A stretch of DNA of 64,000 nt from Daphnia pulex (lineage: Eukaryota > Arthropoda > Branchiopoda > Diplostraca > Daphniidae): the NCBI RefSeq assembly GCF_021134715.1, contig NC_060017.1, forward strand, positions 7,812,001 through 7,876,000. The letters run 5' to 3'. Below the pieces are notes generated by a model. It searched no databases. It saw only the letters and a program-made list of their open reading frames with translations, and had not been told where the DNA came from. Positions within the stretch are counted from its first letter, which is position 1. Each line of letters begins with the position of its first letter. A program made the position numbers and the translations under genes. Of the stretch, positions 60,809-64,000 are shown piece by piece.

Positions 60809-63744
60809 TCAAGCAGATCCAATAAGGGCAAGGAGAGCGCGACGGTAATCGCCGGAAGTTTCACCCTAATCAGTCAAAAAAGAAATTTGTCAAAATACAG
60901 TTTTACAAGCCATGATTTACGTCATAAAGCCACAAAGCTCTAAAAGGGAAAAGAAATCTAGTTGGTATGTTTCTATTTCGATGGGTCTAACTTGTTTAAA
61001 GGTATTAGAAACATCGAAAGTGCTTAAGGTTAAAAGACTATCGAGAAGGAAGATACTAAGAAGTGCATTGATGAACTCGATAATCCTGGTCGACTTACCG
61101 CTTCTTCCTCGCTCTGCATCGATTAAGATTGATGTAGTCGTACACATTTGGGTAGGGGCAAGCATCATCACACAAAATGCACAAAGGAGCAAGCAAAACA
61201 TTCAATTATAATGGGTCGTTTTCAATTCCAAGTTGATTCGTTAGTCGAATGAACCGATAAGTAAGTATTTTTTAAAAAAGGGTCAAGGATCGGTTGGATT
61301 TCAACTGTACACGAATTTCTCACGATTCCAAAAAACTAGAGAGGTGCAGTAATTGATTTACCTTGACTGCGCTTAGAAGCGTTCTGCCTTGGATGCGTTC
61401 ATACTCAAATTTGATGTTGGCCAAATCGATTTCACAGCGACTGACGATGATGCGGATTAGAGCGTCGTCATCCGTACCCAAACCTTTCATGGCTACCTCC
61501 AAACGGTCAGCAAAGTAAGCTGGACGGTTGTGGACGGTTTTCACTGAGTTGGGCAAAAGTTTGGCCATATTAATGCCAACATTTGGATGTTATTAATGTA
61601 TACAAGCGACGAGAACATACCCATAGCTAGAAGACCATTAAGAATCTCTCCAGACATTTCGGATTCCATAGCCTGTTCGATGGTCTTGCCAGAAATCTTT
61701 TTGTATTCTTGGAAGATAAGGTAAGCATGACGCTGGCCGGCGTGACCCAAAATTTCAACGAAAGCATTCTCGTCCGTTCCTACTTGTCCCTCACCTGCAA
61801 GCATTTATTGAGTAGAAATTAAAAATGAATACAAGATTTGTGTTTGATTATTTACCAGAATTGTAGAGAGTTTGGGCTTCCTCGGCCGCCTTGACTGGAT
61901 CATAAGCGTAATTATCTCTAACTCCCTATATGCAGCATAAATCAAGTGGGTTTTAAAATAAGTTATTGTAAATAATGACAAATGGAAAGAACCTGGAGAG
62001 CCATGACGAGCAATCGCTGGAATGGACCAGATGTATCTCCCTGAACATCAGACTCCAATGAATTTCCGTACACTGAATTTCAGAATAAACAAAATTATAC
62101 GAAATTAAAAAATGTCATTTGTTGATTAACATTTTCAATCAATGTTACTAGTTTCGTAGGCGCTAGCGATCTTCACAATTTCATCGTAGGGGCGGGAGCA
62201 GAGGATCTCGACCAAGACATCCTCGTTGGTTCCAATTCCCTTCATGGCTTTGTGCAGTTGCTTGGCGCAGTACTCATCAGTTGGCAACATGAGTCCAATA
62301 ATGACATTCTCGAAATTGCCACCTAGCTCACTTTTCAGATCAGCAATCAAATCCTGCTTTAAAGAATGCCAACAATGGACAGGGTGATGATTTTGGTACC
62401 GTACTACATTTGCCGTCTAGACTCATAACATCAAGACGAAAACCAGTTACAAGTTATGTAAATAATAATCGGCAAACGTTCGCTATTTTAAATAAACCAC
62501 TTGATCAACTCTTGCCAAAAGATGAATGGTTGGATTCATTTCATTTTTTGGAAGGACATTTTTACTGCCGAGGAGGGAAAGGAGCTGAGCGGACGCATTC
62601 GGAAGTGGTAGATGGTTCTGACTGATTTACCCTGGGTTTTTTGTTGCTCCCCTCTTCGACCTGGAAAGAGGAGAGACGAACACTTAGCACATGTTCGCTT
62701 GGACAAGATACAAAAGCAAAATTCCCAACACAAAGATTGATCGAAGGCTTCAACGGATGGATGAAAGCTTGGATGAAAGCCATTTAAAGGTAAATATACT
62801 ACCATCACCAACTAGAAGCCCTGACATCATGCAGAAGAGTTTTAACGGTTATGAAGCAAGCGGACGTTGTTATGAAATGATGAGATGAATTTTGCCTGTC
62901 AAAATTTAAAAGAAAATATTTGCCCAAATGTTCCCTAGGGTCTACTGAAATTAAAAAGTGTACATTTGATTGTTTGATTGAAAAACTACGTGGAAGAACG
63001 TTTTCTTCCGTACGAATTTTACGGGGCGCACAATATCTTTATCGATTCGCATATCGTACCATGTTAAAGAGCACGCACGTTTTGGAACAAACGCGATCCG
63101 TTACGTGATCGGCATTATCTGGCACGCGATCAGAGTAAATTAGAAGGTTATTCAGTTAACAATCATTTGCAACAGAAAGTCAACTTATTTCTGTCTAATA
63201 GAATCGTGATCAATATCAGGAATGTCAGATGAATTTTTATAAAGTTAAGATTTTCGGGCGGATTGGCGGAATAATTGTTCGAGTATTTTGGAACGCATTT
63301 CTACGGACGGGATCTACAGCAGCGTATACGTCGTCTAATAAGAGCTTTTATGGAAAAATGAGGTTGGAATCGTGCGATAAAGGAAATGGGGAAAAAAATA
63401 AGGTGTGGAAAGGGGTAATAGAACCTTTCCGGCGCGAGTGTGACGTGTAAATTGAAAGTGCATTACCCGACCGAATTCCTTCTTGTAGGCTTCGGTGATG
63501 GCCTGGCGCTGGGCGTTGGATCGTTGGCACAGAATGTCGATGATGACTTGTTCATCCGTACCGAATCCTTTCATGGCAGCTCGCCTGTATGAATATTAAG
63601 CGGGGAAAAAAAAATTAAAATTTCCAATTAGCAATGCAACAATGTCCATGCTGGACTGTAATAAAAGAAGTCGAAAAACACTTACAATGCATGGGCGTCG
63701 GCCACCGGGTCGAAATTGGCTGCAGGCAGCACAGTTGGCACTTC
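60809..63744 (-). CDS. Annexin E of the tandem array, 5'-partial (314 aa seen)
   Basis: Exons in the window: 63686-63744, 63467-63584, 62149-62353, 61993-62072, 61856-61925, 61621-61794, 61362-61543, 60809-60865 (945 bases). The first coding exon, expected from the paralogues to encode about 13 residues with a split ATG, was not found and probably lies beyond base 64,000. Loops: repeat 1 KGFGTDEQ, repeat 2 KGIGTNED, repeat 3 EGQVGTDE, repeat 4 KGLGTDDD, so it is fully canonical. Two exons that are separate in A-D (36 and 44 bases) are fused here as one 80-base exon. The linker exon is shorter (70 rather than 76 or 88 bases), and repeat 3 is two codons shorter. The protein ends at LLALIGSA. 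It may be close to the ancestral type of the array. Confidence 0.92.
62354..63466. other. 1.1-kb intron of annexin E
   Basis: It lies between the repeat 1 exon and the repeat 2 exon and is by far the longest intron in the array. Short open frames on both strands look random, and no repeat or gene was recognised. Confidence 0.6.
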
Positions 63745-64000
63745 CTATAACAACAACAAAATTTTTAAATTAGCAGGGTTATATTGGAGAAACACGGTTA
63801 GGTCAATTTATGGAATCAAACACCGTCACGTTTAATTCTTTATTCGTCGCAAAGTTGGCAGGGAAACAACATTGGCCCGACGCCCTCGTCCGCTATGGCG
63901 GCGAAAAACAATGCGCGTGCAATTTTCTTTTTCTGATATCTTTTGCCCCCGTGATCCCCAACCAACACGGATATATATAGCCTTCAAATTTCATACACAC
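63745..64000. other. Start of the next annexin E intron or 5' region
   Basis: The 256 bases upstream of the first visible annexin E exon. No first coding exon with the TG-TCx pattern of the paralogues could be identified. Confidence 0.4.

Noticed and set aside
1-64000. CRISPR arrays, prokaryotic operons, tRNA and rRNA genes
   Set aside because: No regularly spaced identical repeats of CRISPR type, no ribosome-binding-site-led gene strings, and no tRNA cloverleaf or rRNA core was recognised by eye. The genome is clearly eukaryotic. A tRNA-finder run would be the decisive check.

Overview
The window looks like nuclear DNA from an arthropod, most likely a branchiopod crustacean such as Daphnia. 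It has many short GT-AG introns of about 55-100 bases inside compact housekeeping genes, eukaryotic families throughout, no operons or Shine-Dalgarno sites, and an array of arthropod-type annexins. The species is an inference; the gene families are read directly from translated exons. For every multi-exon gene I joined exons by eye and checked that intron phases agree and that the total coding length divides by three.

Bases 1 to about 19,300 show no convincing gene. This stretch is rich in simple repeats and in recurring words (TATATAGG/CCTATATA and GCTGCTGGGC). It probably serves as upstream or 5' intron sequence for the next gene. Bases 20,018-30,363 (+) hold a 17-exon gene for a 961-residue secreted protein with CUB-type modules and a C-terminal tail that looks like a GPI-anchor signal. 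Bases 30.4-35.9 kb are non-coding and repeat-rich: a 33-bp tandem duplication, a 108-bp tandem repeat, a 521-bp foldback (inverted-repeat) element, and a short direct repeat that brackets about 4.5 kb.

The centre is a housekeeping block. It holds COP9 signalosome subunit 1 (-, 35,886-38,082), the divergently transcribed Paf1-complex subunit Cdc73/parafibromin (+, 38,761-40,941), and the nonsense-mediated-decay helicase Upf1 (-, about 42,187-46,437). CSN1 and CDC73 share a 678-bp intergenic promoter region. A 1.72-kb DNA transposon with apparently identical 85-bp terminal inverted repeats and a damaged, spliced THAP-domain gene follows at 46,949-48,671.

The right third (49.3-63.8 kb, all minus strand) is a head-to-tail array of five annexin paralogues, here called A to E from left to right. 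A to D appear complete and E is cut at its 5' end by the window edge. They share one exon template (59/65, 118, 205, 36, 44, 76/88, 180, 182 bases and a short last exon), which shows descent by tandem duplication. In A, B and D the initiator ATG appears to be split by an intron as A|TG, and C can be read the same way. The paralogues differ in how many of the four repeats keep the KGxGT calcium loop. B carries an extra frame-preserving exon that repeats the second half of repeat 2, and D has gained introns and a long C-terminal tail. No wholly new multi-gene system was evident. The annexin array (split start codons, duplicated half-repeat exon, calcium-site loss) and the THAP transposon are the most interesting parts.
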